The notes under the pieces: generated by a model | Database searches by the model: none | What the model saw: the letters and a program-made list of their open reading frames with translations, nothing else | Told to the model about the DNA's origin: nothing | In this document: positions 1-6,368 of the stretch, one piece after another | How the letters are laid out: the number at the start of each line of letters is the position of its first letter | How positions within the stretch are numbered: position 1 is the first letter of the stretch | NCBI GenBank assembly: GCA_963578605.1 | Contig: CAUZEA010000181.1 | Span: 1-7,860 of the forward strand | Length of the DNA stretch: 7,860 bases | Origin: JAKVCB01 sp963578605 | GTDB taxonomy: Bacteria; Planctomycetota; Planctomycetia; Pirellulales; Lacipirellulaceae | Direction of reading: 5' to 3' | Position numbers and translations under genes: made by a program

Positions 1-846
1 AACGCCAATTCGTCAGCATATTCACCATGTCAGACACTGAGTTCGGCCGAGAACAGCACCATCTTAAGCGTTCCAAATTCGTATTTCGGAGGGCCATCGG
101 CTCGTTTCAGTTTTTTCACCACACGGGGAACTCGCGAGGAAAAGTGCAGAATATTGTGGCCAACTGCACGGCTATTGGTCGTCGCTCACGCAGAGCCCTC
201 CTCAGTGGAACCGGCGGCGCTTGTGACGCGCCACGGCCTCTACGATCAGCCTACCGACGCACGGTGCCTGGATCAAACACATTGGCCTGCTGCGAATCAT
301 CCTAACCGAACGTGAGCGAGAAATCGCCAGTTGGTGCGTGGATGCCGATGGCTTGGAGAGTTCGCCAGCGAGCGATGGAAACCGGACAGCATTGGGACAG
401 ATTGGCGAAGAATCAACCGGCTGAGATTGTGATGTTTCAGATTTCGGAAGTGCAAGTATCTCCTGCATTTAACGGTCGGCGGAGTTTTTTGACCCTACGG
501 GCTTGATTGTTCTGGTACTGTAACAATCGCGGGGGCGTTGTGGTCCGGTGAATAGTACTCGGCTGATCCGTTTACCATTAACTTCTTGACGCGATATATT
601 TCGGTCGAGACGTTTAGGGCATCGCAAAAGTCGTTTCGCCCTGCGTGGCATCACCGAGTTGAGAGTCTTCGCTTAACCAAATTGCTGAAGAATAATGCCA
701 CCCGTACACCCCGTGGAAGCGGTAACCAACGGGCGTTTCAAATCGACTTCACGACATAAAATACCCGACCATCCGGAAGAGGAGCCACGACAACAAGTCA
801 AATTGTTTGCCGTCACTTAAAATGGTTTCCGCATACATCTGCACGC
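1..846. other. Gene-free stretch upstream of the sialidase-like gene
   Basis: I see no convincing gene in this stretch. Open frames on both strands are short, lack ribosome binding sites and have no recognisable domains. The only local structure I can point to is an inverted repeat, GATTGTT at 505-511 and AACAATC at 522-528, around a 10-base loop; it has no T-run and may be chance. A short minus-strand frame ending with the stop at 30-32 (last residues GTLKMVLFSAELSV) has a basic VVKKLKR segment that could be the tail of a decayed gene, but I cannot name it. The stretch could be old, degraded coding or insertion DNA. Confidence 0.5.
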
Positions 847-855
847 TGCTATAAT
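847..855 (+). promoter_or_regulatory. Extended -10 promoter candidate
   Basis: TGCTATAAT is a perfect TGnTATAAT extended -10 box. No good -35 hexamer lies 16-19 bases upstream (the best is TTTCCG), which is tolerated by extended -10 promoters. It reads towards the gene starting at 986 and would give a leader of roughly 120 bases. The match is seen directly; promoter activity is inferred, and planctomycete promoter rules are poorly known. Confidence 0.45.
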
Positions 856-985
856 TGCGGGCGCGCCTTAAGAACAGGTCGCAAGCCGGCCCCAAAAATT
901 TGGTAGCAAGCCGCGCAACGTGTATCCTGGCACAGGTGCCATTTGCGCGGAACTGATAAACCGAACCCTATAAAGAAAACAACTC

Positions 986-2041
986 ATGGCAAACATCGAA
1001 GTTCTCGAAAGCGGGCACATCGACCGTAGTGATTCGGCTTTTCCGACGCTGGTAAAATTGGACAACGGCGGTCTCGTGTGTGGTTTCAGTGTAGGTGGTG
1101 GTAGTCACGCAAATGGCGGAACCCATTGTGCCCACTCGACCGATGGCGGCCGGACCTGGCAACATCGATCGGTCATCCTCGAACGCACGGTCAATCCAGT
1201 CCAAACGAACCACCTGCGTCTCTCTCGTGCTGCCGATGGCACACTCCTTGCCTATGGCCAGCGGGATCAAAACCAGGTTACGGCAGAAGCCCGCAAACGG
1301 CTCTCCTGTACGGCAACCCTGTGTCGGTCGGTGGATAACGGAAAAACCTGGTCGGCACCGGAACTCGTACCGTTCGAAGTTCCCGGACCTTACGAGATTA
1401 GTAACCCGATTGTCGTTACCAATGATGGTCGCTGGCTGGCACCAACCGCAACGTTCCATAACGGGCGATATGGGGAACGGGTTGTGCTGCTGGAGTCGTC
1501 CGACAACGGCTCAACGTGGCCAAACATGTATACCATTTTTCAGGATCCCGGCACTGGCATTGGATACCTCGAACAAAAGGTCGTCGAGTTTCATCCTAAC
1601 CACATCCTGGCGATCGCCTGGGTGCAAGACTATCGAACCGATACCGACTTAAAAAATGAATACAGCTATTCCACCGATGGTGGACGCTCCTGGAACGGCC
1701 CACACCCAACAGCAATCCAAGGCCAAACCATGACTCCAATCTGGCTTGGCGACGATCGCTTTCTTGTGCTTTACAACAAACGTTACGGCCACCAGAAAAT
1801 ACAGATGTGCCTGGTCCGCATCTCCGGAGGAAGCTGGATCGTGGAATTTGAGGGCACCATGTTCGATGCCCATGCTTCACTGGAGTTGACCGACGACATC
1901 AGTAGCCAGGAACAAATCTCGCTGATCAAATTCGGCTATCCCGGGGGCATGCGCCTCGACCACGAAACGGTGTTAGCTGTCCATTGGTGCGAAGAAGATG
2001 GCATCTGTGGTATTCGCTGGACGCGATTGCGAACAACCTGA
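986..2041 (+). CDS. Sialidase-like Asp-box (BNR) repeat protein
   Basis: This is a 351-residue protein of the six-bladed beta-propeller sialidase/BNR superfamily. Four Asp-box motifs of the form S-x-D-x-G-x-[TS]-W are visible: STDGGRTW (51-58), SVDNGKTW (115-122), SSDNGSTW (171-178) and STDGGRSW (229-236). Their spacing of about 56-64 residues fits successive propeller blades. There is no signal peptide or membrane segment, so it is predicted to be cytoplasmic or non-classically exported. In true GH33 sialidases the first catalytic arginine lies in an N-terminal [FY]RIP motif; here the equivalent stretch reads SAFPTLVKL with no arginine, so sialic-acid hydrolysis should not be assumed. Similar single-domain proteins are common in planctomycetes as uncharacterised glycan hydrolases. 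The ATG at 986 has almost no Shine-Dalgarno sequence (AAAGAAAACAACTC precedes it) but starts at the usual family N-terminus. It is convergent with the minus-strand operon and looks monocistronic. Confidence is high for the fold and low for the substrate. Confidence 0.85.
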   Translation: MANIEVLESGHIDRSDSAFPTLVKLDNGGLVCGFSVGGGSHANGGTHCAHSTDGGRTWQHRSVILERTVNPVQTNHLRLSRAADGTLLAYGQRDQNQVTAEARKRLSCTATLCRSVDNGKTWSAPELVPFEVPGPYEISNPIVVTNDGRWLAPTATFHNGRYGERVVLLESSDNGSTWPNMYTIFQDPGTGIGYLEQKVVEFHPNHILAIAWVQDYRTDTDLKNEYSYSTDGGRSWNGPHPTAIQGQTMTPIWLGDDRFLVLYNKRYGHQKIQMCLVRISGGSWIVEFEGTMFDAHASLELTDDISSQEQISLIKFGYPGGMRLDHETVLAVHWCEEDGICGIRWTRLRTT

Positions 2042-2136
2042 CCTTCTGTCTTTCCGACTCCCCAAAATCCGGTACCAGGTGGCACCGTGGTCGTGGTCAG
2101 GTCAGGCACGCAACACAGAGACCGTTCACGCCGATC

Positions 2137-2159
2137 GTTGGTTGCCCGGGCCAACCGAC
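2137..2159. terminator. Hairpin between convergent genes, possible bidirectional terminator
   Basis: GTTGGTTG (2137-2144) pairs with CAACCGAC (2152-2159) as an 8-bp stem with one G-U wobble around a CCCGGGC loop. It lies in the 143-base gap between two genes that end facing each other, 96 bases after the stop of the sialidase-like gene and 26 bases beyond the stop of the minus-strand gene. No T-run follows on either strand, so it would be an atypical intrinsic terminator; its place in a convergent gap is the main support. Confidence 0.4.
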
Positions 2160-2184
2160 CTATCGGCACAGCCGCCGATCACCA

Positions 2185-3534
2185 TCAGTGCAATCGAACG
2201 AACCAAAGAGCCGAAAGCACGACGAACAAGAGCAACAGGGCCGATGGCTCGGGAACAGCGGCACTGCTGCTGGCACCAAGGCCTGTAAAATTCTGGGCCC
2301 ACAGAAGGTAATCTGCTTGCACAACCGTCGCTGCCCCGGAGCCGTTGCCGTTAAGGGCCGAAGCTGACAGGCCCAGGTTATCTTGCCACACTGTGAAGTC
2401 GGCTGCGTTGACAACGCCGTCACTATTGAAGTCGCCGATGCCTGCCGGCGTGACGGCACTGGTCATCGCTCCGTCAACAATCTGGCCTCCGAGGAAGAAG
2501 GTCGCCCCGCTCTGGTCCAGGTCGATGCGGAACTTGTACGTGCCCTGTGCGTTGTCCGAGAGAGTGATTCGGGCGAGCATCAACTCACCCGCCGGGTTCG
2601 TCGCGAGCGATGAGACCCAGCTGGCGTCGATTCCCGAAGTGCTAAACGTAACGGGTATGGCGCCGCCGATATCGACCGCACCGCCAAGGACGTCGGGGGC
2701 CGGACCAATCGTCGAGGGCAGCTCGGAATCCCTCCGGCCGGTCATGTAACTGTCGTACTCCAACCCCAGGTAGGTGCCGAACAGCGCCGGGTCCGGCGGG
2801 TTCTCATCGCCGTTGACATCCTGGTAAATGTCGCCGCTGGTCAACTCGACAAGCAACGCGGCACTGAGCCACGCGTCGCCGAGCGTGTTCACATCCCAGG
2901 TGTTTGACGTGTAGCCCTCAGGTGTAGAGCCCGTATCCACCTGAGTGAATGTCGACGTGAGAATCGGCTCCGTCATGGCGCCGTTGACGATGAAACCACC
3001 CTCGAAACTGCTTGGTAACTGGCCGTCGACATCGACTCGGTAACTGTAGATTCCTTGGGCGTCGTCCGACAGCGTGACTCGGCCGAGCATCAAGTTGCCC
3101 GAGGGGTTCGTCGCGAGCGACGACACCCAACTGGCATCGATCAACGAGGTGTCAAAGGTGGCCGGTATGGCACCGCCGATATCGACCGCACCGCCAAGGA
3201 CGTCGGGGGCCGGACCAATCGTCGACGGAGCCACGGAATCCGTCCCGCCGGTCATGTAACTGTCGTACTCCAACGCCGGGTAGGTACCAAAGTCCGCCGG
3301 GTCCGGCGGGGCATCACTGCCGTTGTCATCCTGGTAAATGTCGCCGCCGGTCAACTGAACGAGTAACGCGGCACTGAGCCACGGATCACTACTGGTGGTA
3401 ACATCCCAGGTGTTCGAGGTGTAATTCTCAAGCGTAGAGCCCGGATCCATCTGGCTGAACGTCGTGGTAACCGCCGCCGACGCATTGCCGGCCGTCAAAG
3501 CCACCAGCAATACCGGAAATATGTAATTCTTCAT
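2185..3534 (-). CDS. Secreted two-repeat protein with dockerin-like module and PEP-CTERM tail
   Basis: This 449-residue secreted protein has a signal peptide (1-20 or 21; MKNYIF, hydrophobic core, ASA-A cleavage site). Two tandem copies of a domain of about 168 residues follow (23-190 and 193-358), in exact 170-residue register and about 73% identical by my alignment (121 of 166). Shared motifs include YTSNTWDV, GDIYQD, LEYDSYMTG, STIGPAPDVLGGAVDIGGAIP and IDASWVSSLATNP. The domain resembles unnamed beta-rich domains of planctomycete PEP-CTERM proteins; I cannot give it a family name. Next comes a dockerin-like Asp-rich module (about 367-418; first half GDFNSDGVVNAADFTVWQDN, second half VVQADYLLWAQNF), probably calcium-binding. 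The C-terminus is VPEP (428-431), a hydrophobic stretch and RLH, an exosortase-type sorting signal with an unusually weak basic end. The start at 3534 has AGGAG seven bases upstream. It lies 34 bases after the FGE-like gene on the same strand, so the two are probably co-transcribed. A surface or extracellular structural or binding role is inferred. Confidence 0.85.
   Translation of the reverse strand: MKNYIFPVLLVALTAGNASAAVTTTFSQMDPGSTLENYTSNTWDVTTSSDPWLSAALLVQLTGGDIYQDDNGSDAPPDPADFGTYPALEYDSYMTGGTDSVAPSTIGPAPDVLGGAVDIGGAIPATFDTSLIDASWVSSLATNPSGNLMLGRVTLSDDAQGIYSYRVDVDGQLPSSFEGGFIVNGAMTEPILTSTFTQVDTGSTPEGYTSNTWDVNTLGDAWLSAALLVELTSGDIYQDVNGDENPPDPALFGTYLGLEYDSYMTGRRDSELPSTIGPAPDVLGGAVDIGGAIPVTFSTSGIDASWVSSLATNPAGELMLARITLSDNAQGTYKFRIDLDQSGATFFLGGQIVDGAMTSAVTPAGIGDFNSDGVVNAADFTVWQDNLGLSASALNGNGSGAATVVQADYLLWAQNFTGLGASSSAAVPEPSALLLLFVVLSALWFVRLH
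2455..3465 (-). repeat. 510-base internal tandem duplication within the two-repeat gene
   Basis: The two halves of the gene align without gaps at an offset of exactly 510 bases (170 codons). A run of 53 bases at 2663-2715 is identical to 3173-3225, and a further run around 2740-2764 matches 3250-3274. The remaining positions differ at both silent and replacement sites, so the duplication is not brand new, although the perfect runs suggest partial homogenisation. Repeat boundaries are approximate (copy 1 about 2956-3465, copy 2 about 2455-2955). Confidence 0.85.
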
Positions 3535-3568
3535 GGGGTTTCTCCTACCTCGTATGTGTTCACGGCTG

Positions 3569-4879
3569 TCAGACCCGGTGGCGGCGGCGGAGCACCAGAA
3601 CCGCGAGGCCGCTCAGCGCCAGCATCGCCAGCGAACTTGGTTCAGGTACACTGGAGGCACCTCCGGGCGGGATGCCCCGATGCCAATCGCTGCGAACGAT
3701 ATCCGCGTCGTCGAGGCCTCCGAAGCCGTCGCCAGACGGATCACCTTGAAGTGGATCGCCGGGGGTGACCGTCTGGCCCCAGAAATTCTTGACGATCTGC
3801 AGGTCGTCGTCGTCGACGTAACCGCTCTCGTTTAGGTCGCCGGGATAGAAAAACGATCCAGGATCGACCGTGGCCACGCGGAACCCAGTTGTGGCGTAAT
3901 GCGGCAGAAAATGCCCGTCAGTCACCAACACGGCCTCCTCGTTGGGCGGTACGGCCATCCAGTCAGCCCGGCGGATCGCATCACGTTGACTGGCAAAGGA
4001 GCCGCCGCGTACCTGGAGCGAACTGGCGGAAGCGATGGTTTCGGTCCACTCCTGGACATTACCGCTGACGTCATAAAGGCCGTAAGGGCTATCCGTGATC
4101 GGCGGCCCGCTGAAAGCCCCTACCTCTGTCCTGTAGTACGGGGGACCGATCGTATAGCGGTTGTTGTCGTCCGGGCCCCAGAAATTCGCGTTGTTGCCAA
4201 TCGCGTCCCCCGGCTCAATCCGGTTGCTCGGATTACCGCTGTTGTCGGTCCCATACAGCCAGTATAAATCATCATCAGGATAGCCATCCTTCCTGTAGTG
4301 TCCCGCCTTAACCCACTCGTCCTCGGTGGGCACGACCCATGTTGCGACGGGATGACGCTGGATCATGGTGGGGTCATCGCCCGAGTAGCCGTCCAAGGTG
4401 TAAGACCCCGTCTCCGTGTCGCTGGCGCCCTGGCCGTTATGGAGCCAGTTGGCAAAACGCGCTGCGTCCCAAAAGCTCACGTGGACAACCGGCCTGTTCG
4501 CATAATCAGGTGCCACGCTGTAGGTGTAAGGGCCGAAGCCGGCGCGCACGATATTACTGCTCTCCTCCCCCTCCATGTCCGGATTGTACAGCCCGTAGGG
4601 GTCTGATACCTGGGCCTTGTTGTTCAGGAAGTCAACGTATTGCGCGGAGGTCACCTCGTACTTGCCTATTTCGTAGGTGTAGGCCACTGTGCCATATCCA
4701 GCGGAGGGGTGCGGCAGGTTCCCGGGCTCGCCAACGAACACGGTTTCCAGGTTCGTGAGCCCCGGACCCAGGTCAAATACATCCGCATGGGCAATCCCGC
4801 CCAAGGATAGCAGCGCGATGGCTACTGTTACTACAAGCCTCTTCTTCCAGAGAATCCGAAAAATTTTTGAACCTCTCAT
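3569..4879 (-). CDS. Cysteine-free FGE-sulfatase-fold protein with dockerin-like module and PEP-CTERM tail
   Basis: This is a 436-residue secreted protein. A basic-hydrophobic signal peptide with AHA-D cleavage occupies 1-32. An FGE-sulfatase (SUMF1-like) domain spans about 65-338: YEVTSAQYVDFLN (74-86), VSFWDAARFANWL (134-146), VPTEDEWVKAGHY (183-195), YGLYDVSGNVQEWTE (266-280), VRGGSF (290-295) and GFRVA (332-336). In true formylglycine-generating enzyme two catalytic, copper-binding cysteines follow the RGGS motif; here that stretch is SFASQRDAIRRAD and the whole protein has no cysteine, so it cannot be a canonical FGE. A dockerin-like Asp-rich double module follows (about 347-402; GDLNESGYVDDDDLQIV and GDPSGDGFGGLDDADIV), then VPEPSS (411-416), a hydrophobic segment and RRRHRV, an exosortase sorting signal. 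The start has AAGGAG nine bases upstream. It is the first gene of a probable two-gene operon with the 2185-3534 gene. A divergent paralogue lies at 6369-7490. A role in extracellular carbohydrate or protein binding is inferred. Confidence 0.88.
   Translation of the reverse strand: MRGSKIFRILWKKRLVVTVAIALLSLGGIAHADVFDLGPGLTNLETVFVGEPGNLPHPSAGYGTVAYTYEIGKYEVTSAQYVDFLNNKAQVSDPYGLYNPDMEGEESSNIVRAGFGPYTYSVAPDYANRPVVHVSFWDAARFANWLHNGQGASDTETGSYTLDGYSGDDPTMIQRHPVATWVVPTEDEWVKAGHYRKDGYPDDDLYWLYGTDNSGNPSNRIEPGDAIGNNANFWGPDDNNRYTIGPPYYRTEVGAFSGPPITDSPYGLYDVSGNVQEWTETIASASSLQVRGGSFASQRDAIRRADWMAVPPNEEAVLVTDGHFLPHYATTGFRVATVDPGSFFYPGDLNESGYVDDDDLQIVKNFWGQTVTPGDPLQGDPSGDGFGGLDDADIVRSDWHRGIPPGGASSVPEPSSLAMLALSGLAVLVLRRRHRV
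4738..4849 (-). repeat. Left arm of 112-base perfect inverted repeat
   Basis: The reverse complement of 4738-4849 is identical at every base to 6399-6510. It covers the signal peptide and first mature residues of the minus-strand FGE-like gene (from TGGAAGAAGAGG to GAAACCGTGT). One mismatch lies at each edge (4850 against 6398, 4737 against 6511). Identity at silent sites points to recent duplication or gene conversion with the gene at 6369-7490. Confidence 0.93.
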
Positions 4880-5500
4880 GGCTAACTTCTCCTTTTGGTT
4901 ACAACAAATCGTTCAGTTCGGCAGCCGTTCACGGGGCTTCAGAACCACTCTGGAAATCAGTAACCGTTCACCGGTTTCAATAAGGCTCTCAGAACTGTTT
5001 TCCCGGACGGCTGGGCATGGGGTTTCGTAACACTCATTCGTGCCGTTACGTGTCATCAACCAGTCTGGTCCTCAAAGGACCGAAGCATTCTGGCAAGCAA
5101 CTCCTCGCAGAGCCAGGTTATCCGGCCTGCCTGAAGTTCCTTGGCCCACGTTGGAAACGTACCCCACGGCGGTCAAAAATAACTTTCGAAACGCATTCCA
5201 GCTATGCTGGGCGTCTTTGCTTCTTCTTGTCACTCGACATTTCCCATTTGGGTTGAGCTTGGAACCGATCCAAGCTCGGAATGTTTTCTATTCTAACAAT
5301 TTGCGCCCCCCTGTGTCGGGTGCGTAAGAGTTTTCCTCCATTTTCTTGTCTGCGGCCCCGATTTCGGAGTTCTTACACCTGGAACATACTCCTGTCCCGC
5401 ATTTCCCAAATGAGTTGCCTGACTTTGGCACGAAATTTGCGCCAGCCTCTTGAAAACAAGGGATTTGACACGTTTCATGCCAATGTGATAGGGGAACCTA
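4880..5500. other. Gene-free leader of the minus-strand operon and left flank of the IS scar
   Basis: I see no convincing gene here. The part nearest the minus-strand operon holds three copies of CGTTCA (4910-4915, 4926-4931, 4965-4970; TGAACG in the direction of transcription) and a small inverted repeat AACCG-TTCAC-CGGTT (4962-4976), which could be regulator sites or chance. A hairpin lies at 5255-5277. A perfect TTGACA (5465-5470) lies just upstream of the 5501 start, but no -10 box sits at a proper distance. The right-hand part probably belongs to the left end of the insertion element whose transposase starts at 5501; the C-rich CCCCCCTGTGTCGGG around 5307-5321 might be its terminus, but I see no partner repeat. 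Confidence 0.5.
5255..5277. other. Perfect 9-bp hairpin in intergenic DNA
   Basis: GAGCTTGGA (5255-5263) and TCCAAGCTC (5269-5277) form a perfect 9-bp stem around a 5-base ACCGA loop. Downstream on the plus strand is GGAATGTTTTCTATTCT, a weak T-rich stretch. It could be a terminator ending transcription that enters the IS scar from the left, a hairpin from the insertion element, or a protein-binding site. No gene ends next to it on either strand, so I leave its role open. Confidence 0.5.
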
Positions 5501-5590
5501 ATGGGTGACGCCAATAACGACGATTTGCGAGTCAGTTTTGACAGCCGCTTGAAGCTCAAATTCCTGGGTAGCCAGGTCACAACCGACGCC
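5501..5590 (+). mobile_element. Remnant of an IS1380-type transposase N-terminus
   Basis: The first 30 residues (MGDANNDDLRVSFDSRLKLK, then FLGSQVTTDA) match, from memory, the opening of planctomycete-type IS1380-family transposases, which continue GLLAYRELDEALGL after TTDA. Here that continuation is absent: after TTDA the reading frame runs into unrelated sequence, so all but about 30 codons of a transposase of about 400 residues are gone. AGGGGA lies five bases before the ATG. The break at about 5590 is where a deletion or one-ended rearrangement joined the element to other DNA. The family call rests on recall of the motif. Confidence 0.55.
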
Positions 5591-5872
5591 CCGGACAAAT
5601 TCACGGGTGGCTCTGGCAATTGGCGGTTTGAGGGAACGCTGGTGCGATCGGAGGGCAGAGAACATGATCGCAGCAATCCGCTGAAGCTCGATCGGGACGG
5701 CATGCATCCTGGCGGTACGGTCATCGACAAGGAACAAGGGGTGCAATATATCTATATCTATTTGGGCCATTTCCCGGGTCCGGCAGGCATCTTCCAGATC
5801 AAGCGGACGCTGGACACTGACGCGCTACGCGAGTATTTGCTGAAATCAAGATCCGCAATATCTCAGCACTAG
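5501..5872 (+). pseudogene. Chimeric small ORF: transposase start fused in frame to an unknown gene tail
   Basis: The open frame encodes 123 residues. Residues 1-30 are transposase-like; residues 31-123 (starting PDKFTGGSGNWRFEGTLV) are of a different kind and I do not recognise them. The second part contains LKLDRDG (62-68), PGGTVIDKE (70-78), a hydrophobic aromatic run QYIYIYLGHF and a C-terminal stretch LDTDALREYLLKS that looks like a helix. It reads like the C-terminal part of a small soluble protein whose original start was replaced. The frame is kept across the join and a hairpin with a T-run lies exactly at the stop codon, so the tail is probably a true gene end. The product has no signal peptide. 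It may be a dead remnant or an expressed chimera driven by IS-derived signals; I cannot tell which. Confidence 0.5.
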
Positions 5873-5896
5873 CCTGGATTCCCACAGGCCCTTTTT
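5872..5896 (+). terminator. Intrinsic terminator candidate at the end of the chimeric ORF
   Basis: GCCTG (5872-5876) and CAGGC (5885-5889) form a 5-bp GC-rich stem with an 8-base loop, followed two bases later by TTTTT (5892-5896). The stem begins at the last base of the stop codon of the 5501-5872 frame. The stem is short, so strength is uncertain. Confidence 0.45.
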
Positions 5897-6143
5897 GACT
5901 TAACGTTTTGAAGTCCTGACGCGTTCAACGGTACGGAGTTTGGCGTACGTCGGGAATTGGTGCTGAATCGCGGATTTCGTCCCGGCGACCCTCGACGGGG
6001 TTTGTGCCGCCTTTTTCCGGCCCGTCCAGGGGGGGATCTGGCAGGAAGTCCAGAAAATCTGGCAGGAAGTGCAAAAGAATTCGTTTGCCAAGGGGGGAGC
6101 CGTTTGGTAACGTCAAGGGTTACAGTCGTAATAGGGCCCGATA
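5897..6143. other. Intergenic DNA between IS scar and structured element
   Basis: I see no supportable gene. Long open frames exist on both strands across this GC-rich part, but they lack ribosome binding sites and domains and run into each other's shadows. A 14-base direct repeat (6036-6070) and a small inverted repeat GTAAC/GTTAC (6107-6111, 6119-6123) are the only structures seen before the element at 6144. Confidence 0.5.
6036..6070 (+). repeat. 14-base direct repeat with 21-base period
   Basis: ATCTGGCAGGAAGT occurs at 6036-6049 and again at 6057-6070, with most of the spacer also conserved (TCCAGAAA against GCAAAAGA). The 21-base period equals seven codons, and one plus frame would read IWQEVQK twice, followed by NSFAKGGAVW and a stop at about 6108. 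The upstream part of that frame is short and has no start signal, so a coding origin is only a possibility. Confidence 0.7.
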
Positions 6144-6252
6144 GGCACCGGCCTGAAGGCCCGGCGTTCCGGTCTCCCCGGGGCCAGGATATGAAGCCGA
6201 TGAACGCTGGCTGGTGCCGCCAGAGCGGCATTGAGGTGTGGCGTTTTTTTTT
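6144..6252 (+). promoter_or_regulatory. Structured RNA candidate with terminator-like end, upstream of the second FGE-like gene
   Basis: GGCACCGGCC (6144-6153) pairs with GGCTGGTGCC (6209-6218) as a 10-bp helix with one G-U pair, closing a 55-base interior. Inside, GGCCC (6158-6162) pairs with GGGCC (6181-6185), leaving a purine-rich strand around 6186-6206. Downstream two exclusive hairpins overlap: TGCCGC-CAGA-GCGGCA (6215-6230), and CGCCA (6218-6222) with TGGCG (6239-6243), which is followed at once by nine T (6244-6252). Alternative pairing next to a T-run is the layout of an attenuator or riboswitch, and the FGE-like gene starts 117 bases further on. It matches no riboswitch consensus I know. 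It could instead be a repeated palindromic element or the terminator of an upstream transcript. The pairings are seen; function is inferred. Confidence 0.4.
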
Positions 6253-6269
6253 CGTCAAACAGCGGGAAT

Positions 6270-6290
6270 GTTACCAAGTTGTTGCCAAGT
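6270..6290 (+). promoter_or_regulatory. Two direct repeats one helical turn apart
   Basis: GTTACCAAGT (6270-6279) and GTTGCCAAGT (6281-6290) differ at one base and are 11 bases apart, about one DNA turn. The second copy contains TTGCCA, a 5-of-6 match to a -35 box, with only a weak GATTTT 17 bases later. The site lies about 80-100 bases before the ATG at 6369 and could bind an activator or repressor of that gene. No similar pair is seen upstream of the minus-strand paralogue. Confidence 0.3.
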
Positions 6291-6368
6291 GGTTAATCTT
6301 CATCGATTTTGCATGTGGCAAAATTGGGTTCAGCCATTTGCAACAACGAATCCAAAGGGGGGAGTCTG

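Noticed and set aside
30..184. Minus-strand frame ending VVKKLKRADGPPKYEFGTLKMVLFSAELSV, which might be the tail of a transposase or other gene
   Set aside because: About 50 codons, no start signal, no named motif and no continuation in frame upstream; too weak to annotate as a gene.
505..528. Hairpin GATTGTT/AACAATC as a terminator
   Set aside because: No T-run, AT-rich stem, a 10-base loop and no gene ending nearby.
6144..6218. Assignment of the structured element to SAM, c-di-GMP or FMN riboswitch classes
   Set aside because: Only fragments such as GATATGAAGCC or CCGGCCTGAAGG resemble parts of those consensuses; the conserved cores and helix order do not fit.
5869..6258. Minus-strand frame of 129 codons
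   Set aside because: It overlaps the plus-strand GC-rich frame, has low-complexity Arg/Pro/Ser composition and no signals; it would be antisense to the structured element.
6309..6368. Upstream ATG that would extend the second FGE-like protein by 20 residues
   Set aside because: The extension would put a non-hydrophobic, cysteine-containing stretch before the signal peptide, lacks a ribosome binding site, and does not match the paralogue, whose start aligns with 6369.
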